Shown here in pieces: positions 48,174 through 56,975 of a stretch of 64,000 nucleotides of DNA. The notes beneath the pieces were generated by a model. It was not told where the DNA came from, ran no database searches, and saw only the letters and a list, made by a program, of their open reading frames with translations. The position numbers and the translations under genes are program-made. This DNA comes from Meinhardsimonia xiamenensis. GTDB taxonomy: Bacteria; Pseudomonadota; Alphaproteobacteria; Rhodobacterales; Rhodobacteraceae. Each line of letters starts with the position of its first letter. Position 1 is the stretch's first letter. The stretch is from contig NZ_FNFV01000002.1 of NCBI RefSeq assembly GCF_900102905.1, positions 441,476-505,475 of the forward strand. Reading direction: 5' to 3'.

Positions 48174-49013
48174 TCAGCGCTGCGCGCGGGCCATGAAGGC
48201 CAGCCGCTCGAACAGATGCACGTCCTGCTCGTTCTTCAGCAGCGCGCCGTGGAGCTTCGGCAGCGCGCTTGTCCCGTCGCGGCGCAGATCCTCGGGGCTC
48301 AGATCCTCGGCGAGGAGAAGTTTCAGCCAGTCGAGCACCTCTGAGGTCGAGGGTTTCTTCTTGAGCCCCGGCGTCTCGCGGATCTCGTAGAAACGGGTGA
48401 GCGCGGCGGTCAGCAGCGCCTCCTTGATGCCGGGAAAATGCACCTCGACGATACGCTTCATCGTGTCCATGTCCGGAAAGCGGATGTAATGAAAGAAGCA
48501 GCGCCGCAGGAAGGCGTCAGGCAGCTCCTTTTCGTTGTTGGAGGTGATGATGACGATGGGACGGTGGCGCGCGCGGATGGTCTCTCCGGTCTCGTAGACG
48601 AAGAACTCCATCCGGTCGAGCTCCTGCAGAAGGTCGTTGGGAAACTCGATGTCGGCCTTGTCGATCTCGTCGATCAGCAGCACCACCTTGCTGTCGGCGG
48701 CGAAGGCTTCCCACAGCTTGCCGGGCTTGATGTAGTTGCGCACGTCGCGCACCCGCTCCTCGCCGAGCTGGCTGTCGCGCAGACGGCTGACGGCGTCGTA
48801 TTCGTAAAGCCCCTGCTGGGCCTTGGTGGTCGACTTGATGTGCCACTCGATGATCGGCAGGCCGAGAGCCGCGGCCACCTGCCGGGCGAGCTCAGTCTTG
48901 CCGGTGCCGGGCTCGCCCTTGACCAGGAGCGGCCGCTCGAGCGTGACCGCCGCATTGACGGCAATCATCAGGTCTTCTGTCGCGACGTAGGAATCGGAGC
49001 CGGTGAATTTCAT
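48174..49013 (-). CDS. MoxR-family AAA+ ATPase
   Basis: A 279-residue AAA+ protein. It has Walker A GEPGTGKT (33-40), EWHIKSTTKAQQGLYEYDAV, Walker B VVLLIDEIDKAD, sensor I IITSNNEKELPDAF and the arginine-finger region RRCFFHYIRFPD. MoxR ATPases act as chaperones for metal-cofactor insertion or complex assembly together with VWA proteins such as the CoxE-like one downstream. The ATG at 49013 begins MKFTGSDSYVATEDLM. It diverges from dksA. Confidence 0.9.
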   Translation of the reverse strand: MKFTGSDSYVATEDLMIAVNAAVTLERPLLVKGEPGTGKTELARQVAAALGLPIIEWHIKSTTKAQQGLYEYDAVSRLRDSQLGEERVRDVRNYIKPGKLWEAFAADSKVVLLIDEIDKADIEFPNDLLQELDRMEFFVYETGETIRARHRPIVIITSNNEKELPDAFLRRCFFHYIRFPDMDTMKRIVEVHFPGIKEALLTAALTRFYEIRETPGLKKKPSTSEVLDWLKLLLAEDLSPEDLRRDGTSALPKLHGALLKNEQDVHLFERLAFMARAQR

Positions 49014-49198
49014 GTGATTTTCAGCGCCCTGCAACAAACTGTTCACGGGAACCTAGCACAGGCGCGGCGGCCCGCAACAGCGGGCGTTTCGGCTAGTGAC
49101 AAGGGCGGGGCCATGAGCTACATGGGCGGCATGGAGGGTGCCGGATGACCATGACCGAGCATTGGGACGCCGCATCCGGCGAGTTGGAGGAGTCTTGC

Positions 49199-49621
49199 AT
49201 GAAGCCTGAGGTCTTCCTTCCAGAAGACTATCGTCCGGCCGAGGACGAGCCTTTCATGAACGAGCGCCAGCTTGAGTATTTCCGGCGCAAGCTCCTTGCC
49301 TGGAAGGCGGAGATACTGGAGGAAAGCAAGCACACCCTCGAGGAACTTCAGCAGAGCGCGCGTGCCGTCCCCGACATGGCCGACCGAGCCAGCGAGGAGA
49401 CCGACCGGGCCATTGAGCTCAGGACACGTGACCGTCAGCGCAAGCTCATAGCGAAGATCGATGCGGCGCTTCGGCGGATCGAGACGGGCGAGTACGGCTA
49501 TTGCGTGGTCACCGGCGAGCCGATCTCGCTCAAGCGGCTCGATGCACGCCCCATCGCCACCATGACGCTCGAGGCGCAGGAGCGCCACGAGCGCCGCGAA
49601 AAGGTTCATCGCGACGACTGA
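49199..49621 (+). CDS. dksA: RNA polymerase-binding protein DksA
   Basis: The ppGpp cofactor that binds the RNA polymerase secondary channel. It has 140 residues: a coiled coil (about 22-95) with the tip DMADRASEETDRA, then the zinc-finger-like domain. The four metal positions read C102, T105, T123 and A126, the CTTA pattern known from Rhodobacter sphaeroides DksA, which functions without zinc. The ATG at 49199 has a strong GGAGGAG; an upstream in-frame ATG at 49145 is unlikely. A terminator follows. Confidence 0.95.
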   Translation: MKPEVFLPEDYRPAEDEPFMNERQLEYFRRKLLAWKAEILEESKHTLEELQQSARAVPDMADRASEETDRAIELRTRDRQRKLIAKIDAALRRIETGEYGYCVVTGEPISLKRLDARPIATMTLEAQERHERREKVHRDD

Positions 49622-49645
49622 TCGCGCGTCAGGGATCGTGGAGGA

Positions 49646-49675
49646 GGGGACGGAGCACGGCTTCCGTCCCCTTTT
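49646..49675 (+). terminator. Rho-independent terminator after dksA
   Basis: GGGGACGGA (49646-49654) pairs with TCCGTCCCC (49663-49671) across an 8-base loop and is followed by TTTT. It ends the dksA transcript 25 bases past the stop, just before the FAD monooxygenase gene. Confidence 0.88.
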
Positions 49676-49689
49676 CGTTTGGAGGGCAG

Positions 49690-50892
49690 ATGCTGCGGGG
49701 CAGGGAGATCGCGGTTGTCGGTGGCGGCATTGCCGGGCTGTCGCTGGCGCTGGCCCTTGCGCTCAGGGGCGCCCGGGTGCGGGTGATGGAGCGGGCGGCG
49801 CGCATCGAGGAGGTCGGCGCGGGGCTGCAGATCAGCCCCAATGGCCATGCGGTGCTACGGGCGCTGGGGGTGGCCGAGGCGGTCGAGGCGCGCGCGGTGC
49901 GCGGGCGCGTGGTGCGGTTGCGCGACGGTCTTTCGGGGCGCGACGTGCTTAGGCTGGATCTCGCGGGACGGCACCCCGAGCGGCGGTTTCTCTTCGTCCA
50001 CCGCGCCGATCTGGTGGCGTCCCTTGCAGCGGGCGCGCGCGCGGCCGGGGTCGAGATCGAGACCGGCGCCGAGGTTGCAGCGGTGAAGGAGGAGGGCGAA
50101 GCTGTCCGCCTGGTCCTCGCGGGCGGCGAGGCGCGGGAGGCGGAGCTTGCGATCGGGGCCGATGGCATTCACTCCCGGCTGCGCCCCATCCTCAACGGCG
50201 CGGCGGCGCCCTTCTTCACCGGGCAGGCGGCCTGGCGCGCGCTGGTGCCGGCGACGGGAGCCGAGCCGCCGGAGGTGAGCGTGTTCATGGGGCCGGGGCG
50301 GCATCTCGTGCGCTATCCGCTGCGCGGCGGCGCGCTCGTCAACATCGTGGCGGTGGAGGAGCGGCGCGAATGGGCGGCGGAAGGCTGGCATCAGCGCGAC
50401 GAGCCCGCCCGTCTGCGCGCGGCCTTCGCGGGCTTTGCGCCGGAGGTGGGGCGGCTTCTGGAGCGGGTTGAAGAGGTGTTCCTGTGGGGGCTGTTCCGTC
50501 ACCCCGTGGCACGGCGCTGGCATTCGGAGCGGCTGGCGATCCTCGGCGATGCGGCGCACCCCACGCTTCCGTTTCTGGCGCAGGGGGCGAACATGGCGCT
50601 CGAGGATGCGTGGGTGCTGGCCCGCTGCCTTGACGAGGAGGAGCCTTCGCGCGCGCTGGCGGCATACCAGGCGGCGCGGCGGGCGCGGGTGGTCAGGGCC
50701 ATCGAGGCGGCCAATGCCAATGCGCGCAACTACCATCTGGCAAACCCGCTTCTGCGCGGGCTCGCGCATGGGGTGCTCAGACTGGGCGGGGCGCTGTTTC
50801 CCCACGCCGCCCTGTCACGTTTCGAATGGCTCTACGGCCATGACGTGACGGCGGGCGAGGGGAAGCCGGCCCGACGCCCAAGCCGGCCGTGA
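49690..50892 (+). CDS. FAD-dependent monooxygenase (salicylate hydroxylase-like)
   Basis: A 400-residue flavoprotein of the group A aromatic hydroxylase fold. It has the N-terminal dinucleotide motif VVGGGIAGLSLALAL, the IGADGIHSRLR DG-type motif, and LAILGDAAHPTLPFLAQGAN, which binds the FAD ribityl/phosphate part. It resembles 3-hydroxybenzoate 6-hydroxylase and salicylate hydroxylase relatives; the substrate is not defined. The ATG at 49690 follows GGAGGG. It begins shortly after the dksA terminator, whose descending arm may leave its promoter there. It is convergent with tpiA. Confidence 0.88.
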   Translation: MLRGREIAVVGGGIAGLSLALALALRGARVRVMERAARIEEVGAGLQISPNGHAVLRALGVAEAVEARAVRGRVVRLRDGLSGRDVLRLDLAGRHPERRFLFVHRADLVASLAAGARAAGVEIETGAEVAAVKEEGEAVRLVLAGGEAREAELAIGADGIHSRLRPILNGAAAPFFTGQAAWRALVPATGAEPPEVSVFMGPGRHLVRYPLRGGALVNIVAVEERREWAAEGWHQRDEPARLRAAFAGFAPEVGRLLERVEEVFLWGLFRHPVARRWHSERLAILGDAAHPTLPFLAQGANMALEDAWVLARCLDEEEPSRALAAYQAARRARVVRAIEAANANARNYHLANPLLRGLAHGVLRLGGALFPHAALSRFEWLYGHDVTAGEGKPARRPSRP

Positions 50893-50896
50893 GGCA

Positions 50897-51649
50897 TCAC
50901 GCCGCCTCGAGCGCGGCGATGATGCCCGAGAAATCCGCCGCCTTCAGCGAGGCGCCGCCCACGAGGGCGCCATCGACGTCGGCCACCGCGAAGATCTCGG
51001 CCGCGTTCGAGGGCTTCACCGAGCCGCCGTAGAGGATGCGCATGCCCGCGCCCTCCGCGCCGAAGCGCTCCAGGAGGAGCTTGCGGATATGGCCGTGCAC
51101 CTCGCCGATCTGTTCCACCGTCGGCACATGGCCGGTGCCGATCGCCCAGACCGGCTCATAGGCCACCACGACGCGCGCGGCGGTGGCGCCGTCGGGCAGG
51201 GAGCCCGTCACCTGTGAGCCCACCACATCAAGCGTGCGCCCCGCCTCGCGCTCGGCCAGCGTCTCGCCAACGCAGACGATGGCCACGAGCCCCGCGCCAA
51301 GCGCCGCCTCGCATTTGGCGCGCACCAGCGCATCGGTCTCGCCATGGTCGGCGCGGCGCTCGGAATGGCCGAGGATGACATGGGTTGCGCCCGCGTCGGT
51401 CAGCATGCCGGCCGAGATGTCGCCGGTATGCGCGCCGGCGGGCTCATGGTGGCAGTCCTGCCCGCCAATGGCGATGGCGGTGCCCTGGGCGCGCTGGGCG
51501 GCGCGGTGGATGAGCGTGGCCGGCGGGCAGATGAGCACCTCGCAGCCCGGCGCAGGGTGGGCCTCCGCGAGCGCGTCGATCTCGGCGAGCGCGGCGGAGG
51601 TGCCGTTCATCTTCCAGTTTCCGGCGGCAAGCTTGCGGCGGTCGGTCAT
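50897..51649 (-). CDS. tpiA: Triose-phosphate isomerase
   Basis: Interconverts dihydroxyacetone phosphate and glyceraldehyde 3-phosphate. The 250-residue TIM barrel has all catalytic residues: Lys13 in GNWKMNG, His95 in GHSERR and Glu165 in [10 protein letters not shown]. The C-terminal phosphate loop is [10 protein letters not shown]. The ATG at 51649 follows GGGAGAG. It is tail-to-tail with the monooxygenase gene (4 bases). Confidence 0.97.
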   Translation of the reverse strand: MTDRRKLAAGNWKMNGTSAALAEIDALAEAHPAPGCEVLICPPATLIHRAAQRAQGTAIAIGGQDCHHEPAGAHTGDISAGMLTDAGATHVILGHSERRADHGETDALVRAKCEAALGAGLVAIVCVGETLAEREAGRTLDVVGSQVTGSLPDGATAARVVVAYEPVWAIGTGHVPTVEQIGEVHGHIRKLLLERFGAEGAGMRILYGGSVKPSNAAEIFAVADVDGALVGGASLKAADFSGIIAALEAA

Positions 51650-51729
51650 GGGCTCTCCCTCGTCTGTCGGTTCGGGACAGCGGTTAGCGGTTTTCGCCGG
51701 CGCACGAAAGCGGCGGAATGTCCCGTGCC

Positions 51730-52818
51730 TCAGGCGGGAGGCATGCGGAAGTGCTTCGACAGCTTCAGCCCCTGACCCTGATAGTTGGAGGCAAGCCCCG
51801 CCCCATAGAGCCTTTTCGGGCGCCCGGCCATGCGCTCGTAGATGAGCCTGCCCACGATCTGGCCGTGTTCAAGCACGAAGGGCGCCTCGTGGCAGCGCAC
51901 CTCCAGGACGCCGCGCGCGCCCGCCCCGCCGGCGGCGGCATGTCCAAAGCCGGGGTCGAAGAAGCCCGCGTAATGCACCCGGAACTCGCCGACCATGGCG
52001 AGATAGGGCGCCATCTCGGCGGCGTAATCGGGCGGGATATGCACTGCCTCGCGGCTGACGAGGATGTAGAAGGCGCCCGGATCGAGCACGATGCGCCCGT
52101 CGCGGGCGTGCACCTCCTCCCAGAAATCGGCGATCTCGTAGTGGCCGATGCGGTCGAGGTCGATGAGCCCTGCATGGGGGCGGGCGCGGTAGCCCGCCAG
52201 CGTGCCCTCGGTGGGGCGCAGATCGACCGAGAAGCCCAGGCCCTCGGCGATCACCGCCTCGCCATCCACGAGCCTTTCGCGGGCGTGGAGCGCGGCAAGC
52301 TCCTCATCCGACAGCGCCGCGCGGCCGCGGCGGAAGCGGATCTGGTTGAGCCGCATCCCCGGCCGCACCAGCACCGAGAAGCTGCGCGGGCAGATCTCGG
52401 CATAGAGCGGGCCCGTGTAGCCCGGCGCGATCCGGTCGAATTCAGCGCCTCCGTCGGTGATGGCCCGGGTCAGAAGATCGAGCCTGCCGGTGGAGGATTT
52501 GGCATTGGCAACCGCCGAGACGTCCTCGGGAAGCGCCAGCCGTTCCTGAAGCTCGACGAGATAGACGCAGCCTTTCTCGAGCACCGCGCCCGGCGTGAGG
52601 TCGATCTGGTGCATCTCGAAGAGCTTCAGCCGTTCGGCGACGGGCACTCCGTGGCCGGCGAGGAAGGAGGCGCGCACGCGCCAGGCGGTCTTGCCGAGGC
52701 GCAGGTCAAGCGAGGCCGGCTGAAGCTGATCGTCCTCGATCGGGTCCCGGGCGGCAATTGCACCGGCCTCGGCGAGGGCCGCGATCTCGGTATCCGGAAG
52801 CAGGCCCTGGGTTGTCAT
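51730..52818 (-). CDS. dcd: 2'-deoxycytidine 5'-triphosphate deaminase, long two-domain form
   Basis: Deaminates dCTP to dUTP. At 362 residues it is about twice the E. coli Dcd length and appears to be two tandem dUTPase-like domains, a form found in alphaproteobacteria. The first half has [20 protein letters not shown] and [20 protein letters not shown] with [13 protein letters not shown]. The second half has [20 protein letters not shown] and FFDPGFG. The ATG at 52818 is chosen over a TTG three codons upstream. tRNA-Pro ends 22 bases upstream on the same strand. Confidence 0.9.
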   Translation of the reverse strand: MTTQGLLPDTEIAALAEAGAIAARDPIEDDQLQPASLDLRLGKTAWRVRASFLAGHGVPVAERLKLFEMHQIDLTPGAVLEKGCVYLVELQERLALPEDVSAVANAKSSTGRLDLLTRAITDGGAEFDRIAPGYTGPLYAEICPRSFSVLVRPGMRLNQIRFRRGRAALSDEELAALHARERLVDGEAVIAEGLGFSVDLRPTEGTLAGYRARPHAGLIDLDRIGHYEIADFWEEVHARDGRIVLDPGAFYILVSREAVHIPPDYAAEMAPYLAMVGEFRVHYAGFFDPGFGHAAAGGAGARGVLEVRCHEAPFVLEHGQIVGRLIYERMAGRPKRLYGAGLASNYQGQGLKLSKHFRMPPA

Positions 52819-52840
52819 GCGCGGCAATTCATTCGGTTTC

Positions 52841-52918
52841 TGGTCGGGCTAGCAGGATTTGAACCTGCGACCTTCCGTCCCCCAGACGGACGCGCTAACC
52901 AGACTGCGCCATAGCCCG
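52841..52918 (-). tRNA. tRNA-Pro (anticodon GGG)
   Basis: The 78-base minus-strand sequence folds as a cloverleaf. The acceptor arm is CGGGCTA/TAGCCCG with discriminator A and encoded CCA. The D arm is GCGC-AGTCTGGTTA-GCGC, the anticodon stem is TCCGT/ACGGA with loop CTGGGGG (anticodon GGG), and the T arm is GCAGG-TTCAAAT-CCTGC. It reads CCC/CCU proline codons. It lies between dcd and the MerR-type gene; no integrase or att duplication was seen. Confidence 0.96.
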
Positions 52919-52990
52919 ACGGATGCCCTACATAACCATTTTCCGGGGAGGGGCAAGCACCTATCTGCGCCGCTTCCTGAGCGGCAGGGC

Positions 52991-54019
52991 TCAGCTTTCC
53001 GGCCCCTTGGCGGCAGGCGCGGATGAGGCCTCGAAGGAGGCCCTCAGCGCCTCGAGCCGGGACAGGATCGGCGCGATGGCCGCCGGGTCCGGGCGGGCGC
53101 CCTCGCGGAGCGCATCCATCACCGCGTCAAAGGCCATCGGATCGGCCAGCGCCGGCCGCGCGGCTGCGGGGCGGCGCGCGGGCTCATCCCGCCGCATGGG
53201 GGCTTGAGCGGTTTCGCGCGCGCCCGGCGATTCCTCGCCGCCGGCCGGTTCAGCGGCGGCAGCCTCAGAGGCGGCAGGTTCTGGTGAAAACGGCTCTGGG
53301 GCAGAAGGCTCCGGAGCAGAAGACTCCGGGGTAGAGGGGGGCTGCTCGCCGCCCTGCTCCTCGCCGGCGGGTGCCGCGGTGTCTGGCAAGGTTTCGCTCT
53401 CCTCCGGTTGCGGCGGCGTCGCCCCGGCCGGTTCGCCCTGCGGAGGGGCGGCGGTTTCGGGTTGCGAGCGGGCCTCGTCCTGCAGTGCCGGAGGCTTGGC
53501 AAATGGCGCGCGCGGGCGGGCAAAGGGGTAGGGGGCGCTCGCGGGGGCCTCCTCCTCGTCACTGCCGTCACCCCGGTCCTCGCCGCGTTCGCCCGCGTCG
53601 CGGCCGCCGCGCGCGGTCTCGATGTCGACCACGGTTGCGGGCGGGCGTTCCGCGATCTGCTCCTCGACCTCCGCGAACGGCGCCTCGCGCGCGTCCTCTC
53701 CCCCGCGCGTGGTTGCCTCGATGGTCAGCACGAGATCCGGCTCGAGCGGCGGGGAAAGGCTTGCGACATGCTTCACCCCCTTCTCGCGCAGAAGCTTCTG
53801 CACCCCGCGGATGGTCATGCCCTCTTCATGCAGAAGCCTCTTGATGCCCCCCAGAAGCATCATGTCGGAAGGCCGGTAATAGCGCCGCCCGCCCGCGCGC
53901 TTGACCGGCTTGACCTGCGCGAACCGGCTTTCCCAGAAGCGCAGCACATGGGTGGGCGTGCCGAGCCACTCGGCCACCTCGCTGATGGTGCGGAAGGCCT
54001 CCGGGGATTTCCTTTCCAT
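52991..54019 (-). CDS. MerR-family regulator with a long acidic proline-rich tail
   Basis: A 342-residue protein. Residues 8-85 form a MerR DNA-binding domain: [22 protein letters not shown], then [11 protein letters not shown] and [10 protein letters not shown]. The remainder to about residue 290 is low-complexity Pro/Glu/Ala sequence with repeats such as [16 protein letters not shown] short C-terminal helix pair (about 295-335) contains [20 protein letters not shown]. No effector-binding domain is visible. The position directly downstream of ihfA is conserved in Rhodobacterales as I recall; the target is unknown. Confidence 0.85.
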   Translation of the reverse strand: MERKSPEAFRTISEVAEWLGTPTHVLRFWESRFAQVKPVKRAGGRRYYRPSDMMLLGGIKRLLHEEGMTIRGVQKLLREKGVKHVASLSPPLEPDLVLTIEATTRGGEDAREAPFAEVEEQIAERPPATVVDIETARGGRDAGERGEDRGDGSDEEEAPASAPYPFARPRAPFAKPPALQDEARSQPETAAPPQGEPAGATPPQPEESETLPDTAAPAGEEQGGEQPPSTPESSAPEPSAPEPFSPEPAASEAAAAEPAGGEESPGARETAQAPMRRDEPARRPAAARPALADPMAFDAVMDALREGARPDPAAIAPILSRLEALRASFEASSAPAAKGPES

Positions 54020-54028
54020 CGTGCGGCC

Positions 54029-54334
54029 CTAGCGCCCGCGGTTGCCCTCGGCCACGCGCTCCTTCATCAGATGCGACGGCCGAAACGACAGCACACGCCG
54101 CGGCGAGATCGGCACCTCCACCCCGGTTTTCGGGTTGCGGCCGATGCGCTGGCCCTTCTGGCGCACGGTGAAGGTGCCGAAGGACGAGATCTTCACCGTC
54201 TCGCCGCGCACGAGCGCGTCGGAGATGTGCTGAAGAACGCTCTCCACCAGTTGAGCGGATTCGTTGCGCGAAAGCCCGACCTCGCGGAAGACGGCCTCGG
54301 CGAGATCCTGCCGCGTCAGCGTCGAATTGCCCAT
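54029..54334 (-). CDS. ihfA: Integration host factor subunit alpha
   Basis: A DNA-bending HU/IHF family protein of 101 residues. It begins [20 protein letters not shown]; the beta-arm region [12 protein letters not shown] carries the intercalating proline, preceded by [14 protein letters not shown]. It pairs with IhfB in nucleoid structure and transcription. The ATG at 54334 is the conserved start; an upstream in-frame extension exists but is unsupported. The MerR-type gene follows after 9 bases. Confidence 0.96.
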   Translation of the reverse strand: MGNSTLTRQDLAEAVFREVGLSRNESAQLVESVLQHISDALVRGETVKISSFGTFTVRQKGQRIGRNPKTGVEVPISPRRVLSFRPSHLMKERVAEGNRGR

Positions 54335-54444
54335 GTCTTTCCCCCTGCTGTCCGCGGGAGCATGGGCGCGGTTGAATTGCGAGTCAATATCAAGCACTTG
54401 GGATATGGCGCCCGAGGCGTGGTTGCGGGAGGGGAGAATCGCGG

Positions 54445-54458
54445 CGCCGGGCCCGGCG
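54445..54458. terminator. GC palindrome downstream of fabH
   Basis: CGCCGGGCCCGGCG is a perfect 14-base palindrome 5 bases past the fabH stop. It can form a stem in the leftward transcript. Without a T-run it is a weak terminator or processing hairpin. Confidence 0.35.
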
Positions 54459-54463
54459 ATGCC

Positions 54464-55435
54464 CTACCAGCGCAGCACCACGGCGCCCCAAGCCAGACCG
54501 CCGCCGATCGCCTCGGTGACGATCAGATCGCCGGTCCGGATCTGGCCGCGCTCACGCGCCACTGAGAGCGCCAGCGGAATCGAGGCGGCCGAGGTGTTGC
54601 CGTGGTCCTGCACCGTCACCACCACCCGTTCCATCGGCACCTGCATCCGCTGGGCCGTGGCCTTGATGATCCTCAGATTGGCCTGATGCGGCACGATCCA
54701 GTCGACATCCGCTCCGGTGAGGCCAGCCTTGTCGAGCGCGGCATGGGCGGTCGCGGCGAGCTTTTCCACCGCATGGCGGAACACCTCCCGCCCCTGCATT
54801 CTGAGATGGCCGGTTGTTCCGGTGGAAACGCCACCGTCGACATAGAGAAGATCGCGGTAGCGCCCGTCCGAGTGCAGATCGACGGCGAGAATGCCCCGAT
54901 CGTCGCTGTCGCCCGCCCCCTCCGCCGCCTCAAGCACCACCGCGCCGGCACCGTCGCCGAACAGCACGCAGGTGGTGCGGTCGGAAAAGTCGAGAATGCG
55001 CGAGAACGTCTCCGCCCCGATCACCAGCACCCGGTCGGCCTGCCCCGAGAGAATCTGGGCATTGGCGTTGGCCAGTGCATAGACGAACCCTGCGCAAACC
55101 GCCTGCACGTCATAGGCAAAGCCCGTGGTCATGCCCAGCTTGTCCTGGACCATTGTCGCCACGGAAGGAAAGGTGAGGTCGGCGGTGGAGGTGGCGACGA
55201 TCACCGCATCGATCTCCGATGCGGCCATGCCGGCATCGGCCAGTGCCGCGCGCGCGGCGCGCGCGGCCAGTTCCGACGTGGTCTGCCCCTCGGCGGCGAA
55301 ATGGCGGCGCTCGATGCCGGTGCGGGCACGGATCCACTCGTCGCTCGTGTCGAGCGTCTTTTCGAATTCGGCGTTCTCGACCACCCGCTCGGGCAGGTAG
55401 TGGCCCGCGCCCCGAATGACGGCGCGCCGGGTCAT
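54464..55435 (-). CDS. fabH: Beta-ketoacyl-ACP synthase III (FabH)
   Basis: Starts fatty-acid synthesis by condensing acyl-CoA with malonyl-ACP. The 323-residue thiolase-fold enzyme has the Cys-His-Asn triad: Cys114 in YDVQAVCAGF, His in VPHQANLRII and Asn in DHGNTSAASIP. The ATG at 55435 overlaps the plsX stop by four bases, the usual plsX-fabH coupling. Confidence 0.97.
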   Translation of the reverse strand: MTRRAVIRGAGHYLPERVVENAEFEKTLDTSDEWIRARTGIERRHFAAEGQTTSELAARAARAALADAGMAASEIDAVIVATSTADLTFPSVATMVQDKLGMTTGFAYDVQAVCAGFVYALANANAQILSGQADRVLVIGAETFSRILDFSDRTTCVLFGDGAGAVVLEAAEGAGDSDDRGILAVDLHSDGRYRDLLYVDGGVSTGTTGHLRMQGREVFRHAVEKLAATAHAALDKAGLTGADVDWIVPHQANLRIIKATAQRMQVPMERVVVTVQDHGNTSAASIPLALSVARERGQIRTGDLIVTEAIGGGLAWGAVVLRW

Positions 55436-56538
55436 GACGTCTGCTCCATGCCGGCAGAGCCGACCTGGACGGCGGCGCCGAGTTCCCCGACCGAGGCCAC
55501 GCGCGCCGCGAGGCGGCGGGTGAAGCCCGATTCGGCAAGGCGCGCGGCCAGCTTGATCGCCGCCGCCACGGCCGTTGCATCGGCCGCGCCGTGGCTTTTC
55601 ACCACCGTGCCGTTGAGGCCGAGAAACACCCCGCCGTTGACCTGACGGGGATCGATGCGCTTTTGCAGCCGGCGCAGCGAGGTGTAGGCCATCAGCGCGG
55701 CAAGACGCGAAAGCGGCGTGGCGCGGAAGGCCTCGCGCAGAAAATCGCGGATCAGCTTCGCGGTGCCTTCGGCGGTCTTCAGCGCGACATTGCCGGTAAA
55801 TCCGTCGGTCACGATCACGTCCACCCGGCCGGAGGGAATGTCGCCGCCCTCGACGAAGCCGATGAATTCGAAACGCGCCTCGTCGGCGACCCCGGCAATG
55901 AGCTCATGGGCAAGCTTGAGTTCGGGCTTGCCCTTGTTCTCCTCGGTGCCGACATTCATGAGGCCCACGCGCGGGCGCTCTATGCCGAGGGCGTTGCGGG
56001 CGTAGGAGGCGCCCATGAGGGCGTATTGCATCAGGTCGCGCTCGTCGGCCCGCACGTCGGCACCGACATCGAGCATCACCGTGAAGCCGGCCGGCCCGCG
56101 TGACGGCCAGAAGATCGCGATGGCCGGGCGGTTCACACCCTCGAGCCGCTTGAGGCGCAGCATCGCAATGGCCATGAGCGCCCCGGTGTTGCCGCAGGAG
56201 ACACAGACCTCGGCTTCGCCCGTGCGCACCGATTCGATCGCCGACCACATGGAGGTGTCCTTGCCATGGCGCATCGCCTGGCTCGGCTTGTCGGACATCG
56301 TCACCACACCGGGGGCGTGGCGGATCTCCACCCGCCCGGCAAGGCTCTTGCGGCTCGAGACGAGACGGCGGAGTTCATCCTCCGGTCCGTGCAGGATGAA
56401 GCGGATGCGCGGGTTCTGCGCTGCCGAACGCGCGAGCCCGGCGACCACGGCCGAAGGACCCCGGTCCCCGCCCATGGCATCGACCGAGATCACGGCCGCA
56501 TCCGGGCGTTCGCCTGCATTGGGTGTCGGAGCTGCCAT
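55432..56538 (-). CDS. plsX: Phosphate acyltransferase PlsX
   Basis: Makes acyl-phosphate from acyl-ACP for phospholipid synthesis. The 368-residue protein has ISVDAMGGDRGP, MSDKPSQAMRHGKDTSM, SCGNTGALMAIA, and VTDGFTGNVALKTAEG, all PlsX hallmarks. The ATG at 56538 (MAAPTPNAG) is preferred; the frame's upstream extension reads antisense to nothing conserved. It lies 25 bases after rpmF, giving the common rpmF-plsX-fabH order. Confidence 0.96.
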   Translation of the reverse strand: MAAPTPNAGERPDAAVISVDAMGGDRGPSAVVAGLARSAAQNPRIRFILHGPEDELRRLVSSRKSLAGRVEIRHAPGVVTMSDKPSQAMRHGKDTSMWSAIESVRTGEAEVCVSCGNTGALMAIAMLRLKRLEGVNRPAIAIFWPSRGPAGFTVMLDVGADVRADERDLMQYALMGASYARNALGIERPRVGLMNVGTEENKGKPELKLAHELIAGVADEARFEFIGFVEGGDIPSGRVDVIVTDGFTGNVALKTAEGTAKLIRDFLREAFRATPLSRLAALMAYTSLRRLQKRIDPRQVNGGVFLGLNGTVVKSHGAADATAVAAAIKLAARLAESGFTRRLAARVASVGELGAAVQVGSAGMEQTS

Positions 56539-56563
56539 TGGCCCGGAACCCGCCGTCAGATCG

Positions 56564-56773
56564 TCAGGCGGCGTCGACCTCTTCCTCGTCGATGTCGCCC
56601 GCCACGGCCACCACCTCGCGGCCGTCATAGTGACCACAGGCGGCGCAGACGTGGTGAGGACGCTTCAGCTCGCCGCATTCGGGGCACTCGGCGGGGTTGC
56701 CCGGAACCAGCGCGTCGTGGCTGCGGCGCATGTTGCGGCGCGAGCGGGTGACCTTGTTCTGTTGAACGGCCAT
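56564..56773 (-). CDS. rpmF: 50S ribosomal protein L32
   Basis: A 69-residue protein: [20 protein letters not shown], then a zinc ribbon with C30-x2-C33 (CPEC) and C43-x2-C46 (CAAC), and an acidic C-terminal tail. This is the zinc-binding (C+) form of L32. The start follows GAGGTTGAGAC. It lies 202 bases downstream of the DUF177 gene and upstream of plsX. Confidence 0.97.
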   Translation of the reverse strand: MAVQQNKVTRSRRNMRRSHDALVPGNPAECPECGELKRPHHVCAACGHYDGREVVAVAGDIDEEEVDAA

Positions 56774-56975
56774 GTCTCAACCTCGGTTTCGCGGGGGCTC
56801 GGCCCCGGTTTGCGTTGTCGGGCAGAAGGGCCCGGGACGCCTGGTCTGACGCCATCCCGGGCGCCGCGTTCGGACCCGCCTGGAAATGAAGCCGGGAACA
56901 TACTTTGATTTTGCTGCTCTGCAAGCCCTTTCTGGCGCCACCGACACGGAATTGTTACATCGGCCAGAGAGCATT

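Noticed and set aside
52841-52918. tRNA-Pro as an integration site for a mobile element
   Set aside because: No integrase, no direct repeat of the tRNA 3-prime end and no atypical composition nearby; the neighbouring genes are core.
53270-53345. Locally repetitive sequence considered as a CRISPR-like or minisatellite array
   Set aside because: It is an in-frame Ser/Pro/Glu coding repeat within the MerR-type gene; units are short, degenerate and lack spacers.
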